DNA of 28,201 nt from Chromera velia (GCA_018398765.1 JAHBMJ010000365.1:1-28201), one strand, 5' to 3'; shown: positions 1 through 11,030, numbered from the stretch's first letter. Made by a program: numbers and translations. The notes: generated from the letters alone by a model not told the origin.

Positions 1-647
1 TCAGGATTACGAATCTGGTCTTGTTTTTGATGATGCTTGCGTCTTCAACACCTTCATTCATAACAATCAGATGGATTCTCAGCATGGCATCTTCAAGATA
101 TCAAGCAACATGCATGCATGTACGTCTGACTAGCTGTTGCATGGTACATGGATGAATTATGCCGGGGCCTTCAAGCTTCTGCAAAATTATTTTGCATATG
201 CATGCAAAATCTGGAATAAATTAATGCTCAGGGGATGTGTATAGACGGAATCCCGCGGCCGCGGAAGATGGCTGTGCGCGCGTTGAGGCGCGGAGACGCC
301 TCAAGAGCTCAGTCTGACATGCAATGTCAGTCTGTCATGCATTGCCAGAGTCACAGTCAGACAGACGATGACAGACGTCAGATGCTTGTCATGTCAATGA
401 AGTGTTTCTTGACCCAATTAATGAAGGTAACTGCCATTCGCGCTCTTCCCATCGGTGTACATTTCTGATCGTTTCAGCAGGTTGTTCGCATATTACTATC
501 AGCACACAAACACAGGAAGCTGATGTATAGCCGGGTCGTATCTGCGGAGCGCCACAGTCAGCAGGCACAAGTCTGTCAAACGCACCAATGAGTGCCTTCC
601 TGATTTTGATCCGATCACAGAGAAGCACAAAGAAGTTTCTTGGCTGA
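1..647. other. Upstream flank of the kinase gene, no gene recognised
   Basis: I see no convincing coding exon here. The stretch holds several overlapping TGCATGC-type palindromes (about 108-122 and 196-206). It also holds a perfect 7-base inverted repeat, CTGACAT/ATGTCAG with a 3-base loop (314-330), inside a patch rich in GTCAG/CAGAC words (about 310-385). It should contain the 5' UTR and promoter of the kinase gene that starts near 648. A short upstream coding exon cannot be excluded, because a possible acceptor (CATCAG) lies near 672-677. Confidence 0.4.
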
Positions 648-3600
648 GTGGTGTTCCCACGTGCTTCCTCCTCATCAGCTGTGATGGAGGAGTTGGTGCG
701 CCATCTGGCGGAGATGCCGATGGGCTTGCGAGTGTTCGATGTGACCGGGTGCTCAACAGGGTCTCAGCAGGAGAAAGTGACGTGTGTTGCTGCTGAGGGC
801 TTTGATTTGAATGGATTGGCCTCGCAAGACTTGTCGGAAGATGAAGGAATTGCCATTTTGTTCGATGTCACTTCTGAAGCAGACGTGCAACTCGTTGATG
901 ACGTCCTCAGTCCGTTAGATGCAAATCACACTTCTCCTCCGATTTTGATGGTCTCCCCCGCACCATGGATACAGAAAGCGAAGGACCCCCAAAGAGGGGC
1001 CCTGTCTGCAGAGATCACGCAATTGGTCTCCACAGTAGTCGATCGCTTTATGCTCAGAGGGGCAGACGACGTTCTGTGGGTGGACATGGAGCCAGTCGCG
1101 GAGATCGGTCCCAAAGTAGCGTTGGCAGTGCAGATAAGCCTGCTGAAGGTGCAGCACTACATGGCCCGAGCGTTTCGAGAAGATGACGGACAGGCCAACA
1201 AAGAAATGCTAGAGACAATGTCTGCAAGGTACTATGACCTCCTTTGGCGATACATTCCTCGCCGTGTGCTTCCCCACTTCCCTGCTGTTCAAACCTCCAT
1301 AGTAGAGAGTGAGAGTGGGGTAGGGCCTTACTCTTTCGAGGAGCTCCTGGGGGAGTCCCTGTTGGGACCTGTGTGGAAGGCCCGAAACTCCAAGACGGGG
1401 GAGACGTTCGCAGTGAAGGCGATCAAGAAAGCCCGGATACAGTTGGTGGCTGAGTTGGAGGCGATCTACAGAGAAACGCGAGTCCTGCAGTCGCACCTTT
1501 CTCATCCGAACATTGTGCGAGTACAGGAGTTGCTGCACACGCCCACAAGCCTCTACCTGGTCAGTCGGGGGGAAGGTAGCTGGGAAGAATGCGCGCAGCT
1601 AGGACTGCACATGTGAATTGTTTTGTGAAAGGAAGGAGGCGGAAGGAAGAGTCTCAGAGACACAGAGTGGAAAGGAGAGTGAATGCGGCATGTGGGAAGG
1701 GGCGAGGAAAATGCTTCTTTTATCGCATGCATTTCGTTGTTTTGTATTGCACGGGATCTTCTACTGCGTACGTTCCCTTCCTTGCAAGTTTGCGGCCCGC
1801 GGATTTTTTTTTTTCTTTCTGCACGCATCGCACTGCTGCCTTAATTGTCTCTTTGTTTCTTCCCCTCTTGGTCCTCCCTTGACTTTCCCTCTCTTTCCAA
1901 GGCTGCCGAAAGAGAAATAGGTGATTATCAATCTTGCATCATGCAGCATTCATAAGAGATCTTCTCTCTACCTCTGGCCGGCCAACCGTCCCTCCCTCCC
2001 TAGCTCCGTTTCCCTGAGTGACTCCCCTCCCTCGCCCTTCGATCCAGCCTCCTTCCTTCCGTCTCTCTCCCCTTCGTCCTTCGTGCGTGCGTGCAGGTCC
2101 GGGAGTTCTGCGGTCAAAAGGACCTGTACGAAATTATTTCGGGCAGCAAGGGGGGCGGGATTCCCCTCGAGAACGCGCAGAAGTACTTCTGTGAGATCCT
2201 CGCAGCAGTCGACCACTGCCATCAACGGAACATTTGCCATCGGTGAGGGAGGCAAGCAGGGAGACGGAAGAGAGAGAGACTGCAGGCAGGTGTGATCGTG
2301 TCAAAGGAAAACGACAGGGCATCAGGGCGGAGAAGTGGATGGATGATCTGATAGCTTGAGAGAATTTGAGAAAGCGGGGGAAGGATGCAGACAGACCCCT
2401 TGCGCAGTACATTGAGCCTTGAGACTGTCAAACAGAATTCCCTCGCTGTTGGTTTTGATCACCACTCTCTGTGTATCCTCTTTGCTTGCGGAAGAAGGAG
2501 TACACTGATCTTCATTTGGTACTAGAGGGAGGGATCGTGCTTGTCTGTCTATATAGATAAATGCGTGGACGGACGGATGTGTGCAGAGATTTGAAGCCCG
2601 AGACCATTTGTCTCGACGACAGCGGCCACGTGAAGCTGAACGACTTTGGCCTTTGTGCCGTGGTGAAACCTGGGCAGATGCTCCGAACGCCCTGTGGCTC
2701 TGTCCCGTTTGCTGCCCCCGAGGTGATGGGCCGGGGCCCATACGAGGGTTTTGCTGCGGATGCCTGGGCTCTCGGGGTGGTCCTTTTGGAGTTGTTGTGT
2801 GGGGTGGAGACCCTGGAGGAATTGTATGGGTGGGAGAAGAACGACTCGAAGGTGGGTCAGATGGTGCCAGGAAGGAATGGCCGCTTAAACTTACAGATTT
2901 TCTTTGTCCCTCTCATTTTCATTGTGGTCGGGATGGGTAGGGTGCATCAAATAGTGGGCTGGGACGTCGTCGGATATTTTTTTTCTTGTTCATCCTGCCC
3001 AGAGATACGTCTTTCGCCTCTCAGTTGCGCGTCTCAACCGATTTTTGGGTCTGCTTTCTTGATGTTTTTATATTGTTTGAATAAGTGGTACAGAGAGTTC
3101 AATAGAGCTGTGTTTGGGGGGCAAATTCTGTCTGGAAAACAAAAAAGAGGCTTTCTTTCTGCAACAAAGCCATAAAGCCCCCGAAAGGACGTGTCTGTCG
3201 TCTCTTGTTCTTGGTGCACGAACGCAGGTGAGGGGTCCCGAGAGCGTGGCAGAAATTCAGCGTTTCTTTGAGACCAAGAGAGACTCCATTGACGTGAAGG
3301 TCCGTCAAGCCACCGCCGCTGTGGCCTCTGCACACGGCCTGGCTGAGCCTCAGGACACAGAGCTCCGGAAAGTGCTCCAACTGCTGCACGGACTTCTCGA
3401 ACCTGATCCATTGAGGAGAGCAGGTGTGAGGGAGGTGTTTGCGTTCAGTTGGGTCAAAGGGGCTCTGGCAGTTGCAGGGAATGGAAACCTTCAGGCTCTC
3501 CGAGCACCTGGGGTTACATTTGTTGCGCAGTCTCCTTCCATTTCTCACTCCCCTCTTCTATTCTCACCAGGAGTGAAGTCTCGGACTGTGAAGAGAATCA

Positions 3601-4109
3601 GCTTTGCGGGGACTCTTCCGGTTTTGGGAGAGAACACAAAAGCAGAGCAGGAGTCTGTTGCAGTCGTTGCTCCTTCTGCAGAAAAGCCGGTTGTGGGCAT
3701 CATCCACAAAGATCCAAGAGGGGGCCGCCTCTCTTCACAGGACGGATCCCTCATCCCCCCGGAACCTCTGCCTATGGGCAGCAGGCAGAGGAGCGCAGCC
3801 AGCGATGCCACGACCGGTGCGGTGATACAACACCCCCAGGGCAGTGGCAGTAGCGGCAGCAATGCCGGTGTCGATGCGCTGGGTGACGGGCAGCCCGCGC
3901 TGGTGCCCCACGCCCAGACAGAGAGAGTGGTCACGCAGACGCCCCTGGTGTCGGGGGGAGGACACACCCAACGGCGTGCAAAGACCCTGCACGGGGGGCG
4001 CAGCAGCAGCGGGGGCATAGACCCTCAATTGAAGGCAGCAGCCACGAAGCTGCGTGCCCAGCTTCTGCTTGATTGTGGGAAGGAGAAGGAAGGGAGGAAT
4101 AGTGGGTAG
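648..4109 (+). CDS. CAMK/SNF1-like Ser/Thr protein kinase with N-terminal receiver-like domain (4 exons)
   Basis: Exons 648-1559, 2097-2242, 2587-2851 and 3228-4109 join in frame to about 734 residues. Kinase motifs are seen in order: a degenerate glycine loop LGESLLG (about 234-240), the ATP lysine in FAVK (K257), helix-C Glu (about E276), HRDLKPET (352-359), NDFGL (371-375), AAPE (395-398) and AADAWALGV. Together these indicate an active-looking C-lobe of CAMK/SNF1 style. The usual Asn of HRDLKPEN is Thr359, so Mg2+ coordination may be altered. Residues 1-220 have a receiver-like pattern: a hydrophobic strand, then ILMVS, then a GADDVL box near 138-143. The 180-residue tail is rich in Ser, Gly and Pro. 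The start could be Met1 (648) or Met13 (684), which is nearer an acceptor-like CATCAG. A possible 58-base intron at 3513-3570 would end the protein early. Kinase identity is firm; the N-terminal fold is inference. Confidence 0.85.
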
Positions 4110-5390
4110 GTACGAGAGAATTAAGACTTGCAGGGAGAGCCTCATGGGAATGATCGAGGCGAGATTCGATCGAAAGGAAGCAGGAAGAGGTGGTTGAGGG
4201 AGGCTCTGAATGTGGGAAGGAGTCTGCTTGGGTTGGCAGACTGTGTCGACGCTTTTTTTCTTCTCTCTCTGCCCCACTTCCTTCTCTTCGTCTTTCCTTT
4301 CTTTCTTCCTTTAGGCCTCTGTCTTCCTTCTCAACGCTCTCTCTTCTGTTTGCGTTGCGGCCGATGTTCTCTTCCTTTTCCTTCCTGTAATAGAGTGAGT
4401 AGCTTGGAGGTGGCACGAAGCAGGACGATCTAAACAAATATCTATTTCTTATTTCATTTGTCGGTGAAGAGTAAGGGGAGGTGCGGTGCGTGGGACTCGG
4501 GGAAGGGAGAAGGGAGGGGTTTGACGAAAAAAATAGTCTTTGGTAGTGGCGACTGATCAAGAGTGAAGACAGACCAAAGTGGCCGGAATGGGGGTGGATC
4601 TGCATATAAATCAGAAGTGCTTCATTTGTGTCTCTGAATCTTTTTTCGATGCGTGGGGATGAACAGAAGCTGCTTCCTCCTTCTCGTTCACTCATCTCCT
4701 CTTGTTTCTTCTTCCTTTTCTTCTTCTGAAGGTATTCACTCCGTAGCCACTTGCCTTGGGGCAGGCCTTGCGGGGGCCTATCTCTGCTGTCTATTTATAC
4801 TCTCTTCTTCTGCAGCTGACGTAAAACGAAATGAAAGGGCGCCCTGCATACTCAAACAATGAAGTGGCAGGACATCAACAAAACGCTGCCTGACGAAAAA
4901 TAGTTTTTGAAAAAGGCTCCAGCTCTCCATGAGTTTCTTGCACCTGCGAGTTTTCCCACCCTCTTCCCCTGGCATGTGTTTCGACACTCGTGCGCCTCCC
5001 TTTCTGCTTTTCGCACGAATACTGCTATTTATCGATTCAAGGTGCTCTCTCTCATGCAGTCTTTGCTTGGGGTGTGGCTGTCCTCTGTTAACGCTCCCCT
5101 TTCTCCCGTCTCTCTATCTGTCCCCCTTTCGTGCATTCGTTCTTCCATACAAACCCCTTCAGAGCAGGCTTCAGAGCGCATGACTACCGCCATGTCATTG
5201 CAAAGCCGCATGCACACTTCTATTGGAGTCTAGATTGGAGTAAGGTTTGTGATTGTGGTTCGAGCTGTGGCTTAATTCGCTCGGCGCTCGCCTCTGGGCC
5301 TAACTGTGAGCTTGCCCAGGTTGAAGTTGCCCTTTGTGTCTGTATGCACTGTGCAGCCAAATTCACAGCGTCGAGCAAACGCCAACAAAC
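4110..5390. other. 3' flank of the kinase gene, pyrimidine-rich, no gene recognised
   Basis: The + strand carries long runs of TTCTT, CTCTC and TTCCT (4255-4400, 4670-4735, 4930-5160). Open frames exist on both strands, but they are Ser/Leu/Phe-rich or Arg/Glu-rich by composition and show no family motif. A 68-residue frame from the ATG at 4659 begins like a signal peptide, but nothing else supports it. This is probably the kinase 3' UTR and spacer. Confidence 0.4.
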
Positions 5391-6240
5391 ATTCAAGTTA
5401 TTAATTCAACTTGATTTGAAATTGTATAGTTTTCAAATATCTTTTTTACTGGCTAGTTTAATATGTGTGCATGTTAGCTAGGCATGTTAGTTTGCATGCA
5501 CTGGCATGCATGCTTTTCCAGAAGTGGAAGCGTTTAATTAAAAAGAGCTTTAAAAAAAATATTTGTCTGAAACTATAGCTACATAGGTCCCAAATAGATT
5601 TGTCTTAATTTAATTATTCTTGCATGGGTCGATGATGATATCATGATACTGTCGATCAATTTACAAAAAAATATAGCTTGACTAAGCTTGTTAATTCAAT
5701 CCGCACTGCGTTTATGTCATACTATATATATAAAGATTTTCTAATGTCCAAACGTTTTTTTTATCTATAGGAGTAACGGTCTAGTTCACAGTTTATATAG
5801 CTATATATATAGGGATTAGGTTCCGATTAGCAAACGCCACTGACAAAAACAAAATTACTAGTAAATGAAAGCTAAAAACCGCTAAGCAACCTCATTTTAT
5901 CTATAATTTATAAAAAATAAGGGCGAATTGGATCAACTTCTCAACAGTGAAACAATTTTTAGATTGAACAATTTTAAATAAATTCTAGAATAAATAAGCC
6001 ACGTAGAACTATTACTATAATAACTTAGCCTTTTCAGAGCTAATATCACCAGCAATTATATTCTAAACGCTTACAATGGGCCTGTTAATGGTCATACTGA
6101 CTCGGAGTCGATAAACACGCTAATAATACGGTTAATTCGCATATTAAATGGGGGCTAGAATGGGGGGTCCCCAAAATTTAAGAACGAAGAAACGTACGAA
6201 GCTACCCGATCTTCAATTCCAAGCACGGTGTTCAATTTTT
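5391..6240. other. AT-rich block A in a convergent intergenic gap
   Basis: Base composition turns abruptly AT-rich, with runs such as TATATATA (about 5724 and 5803) and many A/T tracts. No open frame of note is present. A cluster of GCATGC palindromes (about 5468-5515) marks the left side, and an imperfect hairpin of the type CTTTTCCA/TGGAAG lies at about 5513-5530. The block sits between the ends of two convergent genes, like the AT-rich blocks at 14690-15725 and 27045-27660. Confidence 0.6.
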
Positions 6241-6576
6241 TTTTTCGCTCTGACTAGCTGTCAGTTCTAGTCACGAATCTGGTGTCAGTTTTTCTCAGTC
6301 TTCTGCTTGAGAGTGTCTCATGAAAGTTCATCGGCAGGAGGCAGAACGGAGAGATCGATACGAAAGATCCTTCTCGAACCCTTCTTGCTTCACTGATCCT
6401 TCATGCATGCAGTCTCTGGGAACCAAGGAGCCGAGTGATCCTCTTTAGAGGGCACGCTTCACTCCTCTCATCTCCTTCACCCCCACGTCTTCCGACCCGC
6501 CATCTTGCCTTGCCCGTACATCCATCGTCCACTCATGCAAGTCTCACGCCGGCAGTTTCGAATCCCTACCAGCCCC
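6241..6576. other. 3' flank of the capZ alpha gene
   Basis: Composition returns to that of the gene regions. No exon of the minus-strand gene is needed here, since its stop codon is at 6577-6579. This is probably the 3' UTR of the capping-protein gene. ATCGATAC and ATGCATGC words occur (about 6354 and 6403), but no polyadenylation signal can be named with confidence. Confidence 0.35.
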
Positions 6577-6740
6577 TCATGACCCCCCCCCTCCCTGCGA
6601 GGAGGCCGGAGGAAGACTGGGTGTGGCAGAGGCCAGGATCTCTCTCGCGAGGACGTGCCTGAGGGGGTTCCAGTCGAACGTCTCTCGGGAGATGGGAAAC
6701 ACCCGCCTGCACTCCTTCAGGGCTCCTTCGTCTGCCAGCG

Positions 6741-6795
<55 letters not shown>

Positions 6796-8330
6796 GGAGG
6801 GAGAGAGAGAGGGAGAGTTTGAAAAGACCCACATCACTTTTTATCTCTTTGCATACATTTCATACGGAAACCGTGTCTCACTTGACTTCCCTCTTTGTCG
6901 GTGGACGAGAGAGCTAATCAATGACCTCTCCTCCGGTTGGGCACACAACAAACAGAGACTCAGAGAGAGACCTCCTCTTGCTCGCCAGTTCAAAATCTTT
7001 CCCAAGATCCATTATTGATTGATTGATTGATCATAGGCCATCAAAGAGTTCGTCTCAAACAACCGTTTCTGCACCTGGCCATCTTTCCCTTCTGCGCTCT
7101 ATCTTTCTATGGTTGCCCTTTTCTTCCACCGGGAACAAATGCTGTACTTCGTCTCTGTCAACGAATCCCAAGTTGGCCGACACCCCAGACGATCCTTCCA
7201 TGGACACAAAAACACCAAAGAAGACGGAAAAGAAACATCCAAAACTTCACTTGCAAACTTGCTGCATACCCCCCTTCACTTCCACTAGCTCCACCAGGCC
7301 CGACTCTCCTTCCTCCTTTCAAACATTCCTGCAAACGAAGGCACTCACTTACTCAGAGGCAACCCGTCGACTGTAGTCATCGGAGCGTGGGCAGAAGCGG
7401 TGGAGGTTGCGGATGTCGAGGGTGTGGTGGCTGCCACGGTGCGGTCGTGAAGGGCCGACTCGATCGTTTTGATCCTCTGGACAATCTCGACTGCCAACTT
7501 GTCAACCGACTGCATCGATCCATTCATTCATCCATCCATCCATTCATTCATTCATTCATTCATTCGAGTGATCATGTCAGCTCTCAGATTGTACCAGAGA
7601 GATCGTGCAGAGCTTTCTCGATGAAGAGAAAGACACTCATGTCCGGAAGAGGCGAAAGACGTGACAGGAAGGACTGCAAAGTTCCACGAGATGAGTCGAA
7701 CAAAAGAAAAAAAAAAGTTGTGCAGATCCGGTCGATGCCTTCCTTCGGTCTCTGCTTCGGCCCTCTGCTGTCCCTGGTTATATACTTTCTTTCTACTTCT
7801 GTGTCTTTACAGAAGGGGAAACCGGAGAGAGAAAGCACCCGGGTGCCCACCTACCTTGAGAGCCTCTTTGCTCTCGACCTCAAAGCGGACGTCCTTGTGC
7901 GACCTCAGCTGCACGTTCCCCTCCTCAAAGTGATGAGCGCACGACTCCACAGTGCCCTGCATGGACTCACGCAGGCATGCATGCAGGCAGGCAGGCAAAT
8001 AGAGGTGACAATTGCATGCATGCAGGCAAATAGAGATGAGAATTTCACTGTCCACTCTTCAGAAAGGGCGCACGAAACACACGAACCAAGGAGGATAGTC
8101 AGTAAAGAATAAAACGCTGCCTTATGGGAATCTGCAAAAGAAGGGACAAAGAAAAAAGTAAGAGAGACTGTCCCAAACCACCCCCACGAACAAACGAACG
8201 AGCCAAAAAACGCACCGCACATCCCGCAGCTGCCAAAGAGGTCCCCGCAGCGTTTTCGAATTTGACCATCACACGCCACTCAGAACTCCAGCTGCACCCC
8301 CTGCATGCACCAGAGAGAACACACAAAGAG

Positions 8331-8365
<35 letters not shown>

Positions 8366-8445
8366 AAAAAGGAAGGAAGGAAGGAAGGAAGGAAGAAAGG
8401 AAGAAAGAAAGAAACAAAGAAAGAAAGAAAGAAAGAAAAAAGGAA

Positions 8446-8477
<32 letters not shown>

Positions 8478-8516
8478 AAAGGAAGGAAGGAAGGAAGGAA
8501 GGAAGAAAGGAAGAAA

Positions 8517-8554
<38 letters not shown>

Positions 8555-8559
8555 AAAAA

Positions 8560-8593
<34 letters not shown>

Positions 8594-8598
8594 AAAAA

Positions 8599-8635
<37 letters not shown>

Positions 8636-8637
8636 GA

Positions 8638-8685
<48 letters not shown>

Positions 8686-8702
8686 GAGAAAGGAAGAATA
8701 AA

Positions 8703-8734
<32 letters not shown>

Positions 8735-8745
8735 AAAGGAAGGAA

Positions 8746-8782
<37 letters not shown>

Positions 8783-8784
8783 GA

Positions 8785-8815
<31 letters not shown>

Positions 8816-11030
8816 GGAATTCGACACATGCAAGACTAAACAAACACAACCGGAAAACAAAGTTCTGGAGCCACAAGTGGTGTTTCAAAAGAATGATTGA
8901 TGTTCGCTGCGGTATTTCCACTGGGAGGTGCCACCAGAGAACCAGAAGGAGCAAGCAGAAAAGCAGTGATCACACACAGAAACGTTTCAATCAATCAACA
9001 GGACCCCCACGAGTAAGTACAAGCAGCGTTGCATGAAAGAAAGACCCCCCCCCCCCTTCATCATCTTCAGCAGCAGAAAGAACCAGAGGGTCAAGAAAGG
9101 AAAGGCAGGAAGGAATTCCGACATGACGTCATCTCATGCCACAAAAATACACATGCTTCATGTATGAGAAGAAAGATGGAGTCACTGGAATGAAACAGAA
9201 AAGAAAGACGGACCAGAAGTTCTTCAGGTTCAGATTCCGAGAGGCAATCACGATGGCCAGGGGATAGGTGCCTCGGCTCTTTTCCTCTGCCGTCTCCTCA
9301 GGACTGAAGACCCCCCATGCGAGGTTCCGGTTTCTATTCGGGGCAGAGGGAAGGAGAGGAAAAACCGATTTGGTCAGCTGGGGTTTTTGCGCTGCTGCAT
9401 ACCTCTCTGAGGCACTCTGGGACAATTCTTTTTTGTCCTTTTCCTCCTTTGTCAATTCCTCTTTTTTCTCGTCTTTCTCCGCATTTCCCTGGGCATTTGC
9501 GAGAGGGTTGGGGGCATTCTCCAGGGAATCTGGGGGAAAGAACGAACGCACGTAGAGGGCGATCTGGTCCTCGAGAGCCTTCCTGCAAACAGGAATGAAG
9601 GGAGTTAGTTCATCGGAAGGGGGGAAGAAAGAGTGAAGGGTAACTGGTAAACGAAGGAGTAACGAGAACGCAGGTTTGAACTCGTGTGCAAGAGCACCTG
9701 TTTGTATGCAGGATGCATGCGGGTTGCTTGTTTCCTGATTATGTGAATGTGCTGACAGGGAAGCACAGAGATGGATGGTGCCAGGCAAGAAAGGCAAAAA
9801 ATTCATGGAAAGACCAGCTATCCGGAAGAGAAAGGGATGCATTGCGATGTGTTGAGACGTGGGCACATGCCATGCCTGCAGAGGGAATGAAAGTCCAACT
9901 CGACTCAAACGCCAGGAATAATTTCGTGGGCGCTCAAACCCCATCAATCCTCTCTTAATTGCTGCTACATAATTTGCTTCTCGAGATGTTTCTTCTAGTT
10001 TCCGGACAATGGTGCTTCTGCGGAAAGAGAAAAGGTTCAAAACGAAACCACATCATTCCGACAAACAGACCTCAACGGTTCCCTCTGGGCAGGAAAGAGA
10101 TTGGACTCTGCCGCTACCGGAAACCCCAAACAAGCCTGTACAGAGGCACACAGGCAGAGAAGGTATCAAAAATGCGCGAGAGGTACACAGGGCAAGAGAG
10201 ATATGGGCTGGGAAGAGATTCACCTGTGAGAAGAAAGGTCCCTGCTGGGGAGCAAATGCTGCGGCAGAATGGGTTGTCTCAGTGACCGAGAGAGAAACCA
10301 GGGGGACAAGAGAAGGATTCTTTTCTGCTTGCTTTTGCTACATCATTTCGGGTGTCTATTCCCTCCAAACTTTACGAAAAGATATGCGAAGAGAAGTAGC
10401 AGTGCCTATTTTTGTCTAGGTGCCGGCCTAACCTGTGACACATGGTTGATCTCAAAGATGTGCTTTGTACGTGGTTCGATGTACTGGTTCTCCTTCCCGG
10501 GGACCCTTCCGGGCACACACACGACCCCCTGCAGAGAAAGACGGAGACCGGGGGGGGGAGACGGGATGATGTGAACGAAAGCGCGTGAGGAAGATTGAGG
10601 GCGCTTGCTTCTTTCGTGAAAGCTCATCTGCACACCGTTGCAAGAGATATTGCATGAAAAAAAAAAGAAAGAGGTGTCACGCATCAACAGGAAGGGCTTT
10701 CCTTGTCTGTCTACTGACTGACTCTTGGGCAACTGTTGAGAGGCAGTCTGACGGTGTGGAGGTTGGTCTCGTTGAACTCTTTGCAGATCGACTGGAGGAA
10801 CTTGTCACTCAAGACAGCCTCTTCGTTCCCGAAGAGCATACGACACTCTGCACAGAAACAGGGGCGAGAAGAATTCTCGACAACGGAACTATGCAGGGGC
10901 GGGGGGCGGAGGGTATACACGAGAAACTGTCAGAAAGAGACGGACCATTCAGGACATCTGTTAGTTCACCGGCAGGAGATTCCAGGAGGAAAAATTTTAG
11001 AATGCGCTGCTTTTCCTCAACAGATGTCAT
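6577..11030 (-). CDS. F-actin-capping protein (CapZ) alpha subunit, 9 exons
   Basis: Exons in transcript order: 11030-10946, 10847-10723, 10528-10433, 10135-10071, 9582-9214, 8300-8216, 7956-7855, 7509-7353, 6731-6577. They join in frame to about 412 residues. The product should pair with CapZ beta and cap actin-filament barbed ends in the cytoplasm. Family marks are seen throughout: [19 protein letters not shown] at the N-terminus, [15 protein letters not shown] (exon 5/6 join), [16 protein letters not shown] (exon 7), and a C-terminal [18 protein letters not shown] matching the actin-binding tentacle. It is longer than typical alpha subunits (about 286 residues) because of a Lys/Glu-rich insertion (about 140-205) and a Ser/Thr/Ala patch (about 335-355). 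Exon 4 has a second in-frame acceptor giving only 14 bases (10084-10071). The last codons read a run of nine G, so the extreme C-terminus (Gly-Gly-Gly-Gly-Ser) is sensitive to indels. The ATG at 11028-11030 matches the family start. Confidence 0.92.
6743..6815. repeat. (CA)n followed by (GA)n microsatellite
   Basis: About 18 CA units (6743-6778) run into GA/GGGA repeats. It lies in the last intron of the minus-strand capZ alpha gene, just upstream of the final exon's acceptor. On the sense strand it reads TC then TG, so it may act as a long polypyrimidine/UG tract. Confidence 0.95.
7521..7565. repeat. (CATT/CATC)n tetranucleotide repeat
   Basis: Tandem CATT and CATC units lie 11 bases upstream, in the sense direction, of capZ alpha exon 8 (acceptor at 7510-7512). 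The sense strand reads AATG/GATG. Confidence 0.9.
7972..8041. repeat. Imperfect direct repeat with GCATGCATGCAGG core
   Basis: Two copies of a unit beginning GCATGCATGCAGGCA and ending AAATAGAG(G/A)TGA lie side by side. The first has extra GGCA units. They sit in capZ alpha intron 6 immediately upstream (sense) of exon 7, so the TGCATG words lie near a splice acceptor. Confidence 0.75.
8331..8817. repeat. (GAAA)n / (GGAA)n polypurine tract, about 490 bases
   Basis: This is an almost uninterrupted purine strand of GAAA, GGAA and short GA runs inside capZ alpha intron 5. The sense strand of the gene reads TTTC. Long mirror-like polypurine tracts of this kind can form triplex DNA (established in general, not shown here). 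Lys/Glu/Arg or Phe/Leu/Ser open frames across it are artefacts of the repeat. Confidence 0.97.

Noticed and set aside
4659-4862. Small secreted-protein frame beginning MNRSCFLLLV
   Set aside because: Only a hydrophobic start and Ser-rich composition in a pyrimidine-rich region; no splice partner, motif or stop context supports it.
7584-7640. A candidate extra capZ alpha exon reading KALHDLS
   Set aside because: It resembles the helix after SKEALK, but its phase does not fit the next exon. Exon 7 joins exon 8 directly in phase 0 and aligns without a gap to the family.
7027-8112. 361-codon + strand open frame
   Set aside because: It runs antisense to three confirmed capZ alpha exons (7353-7509, 7855-7956 and adjoining introns) and has no motifs.
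8876-8930. A minus-strand WKYRSEH reading resembling the GRWRSEW motif of CapZ alpha
   Set aside because: No donor follows before a stop codon, and the true exon (GCSWSSEW at 8216-8300) fits phase and family better.
8124-9036. Long Lys/Glu/Arg and Phe/Leu/Ser open frames on both strands
   Set aside because: They are translations of the (GAAA)n repeat inside a capZ alpha intron; all frames stay open because the repeat lacks stop codons.
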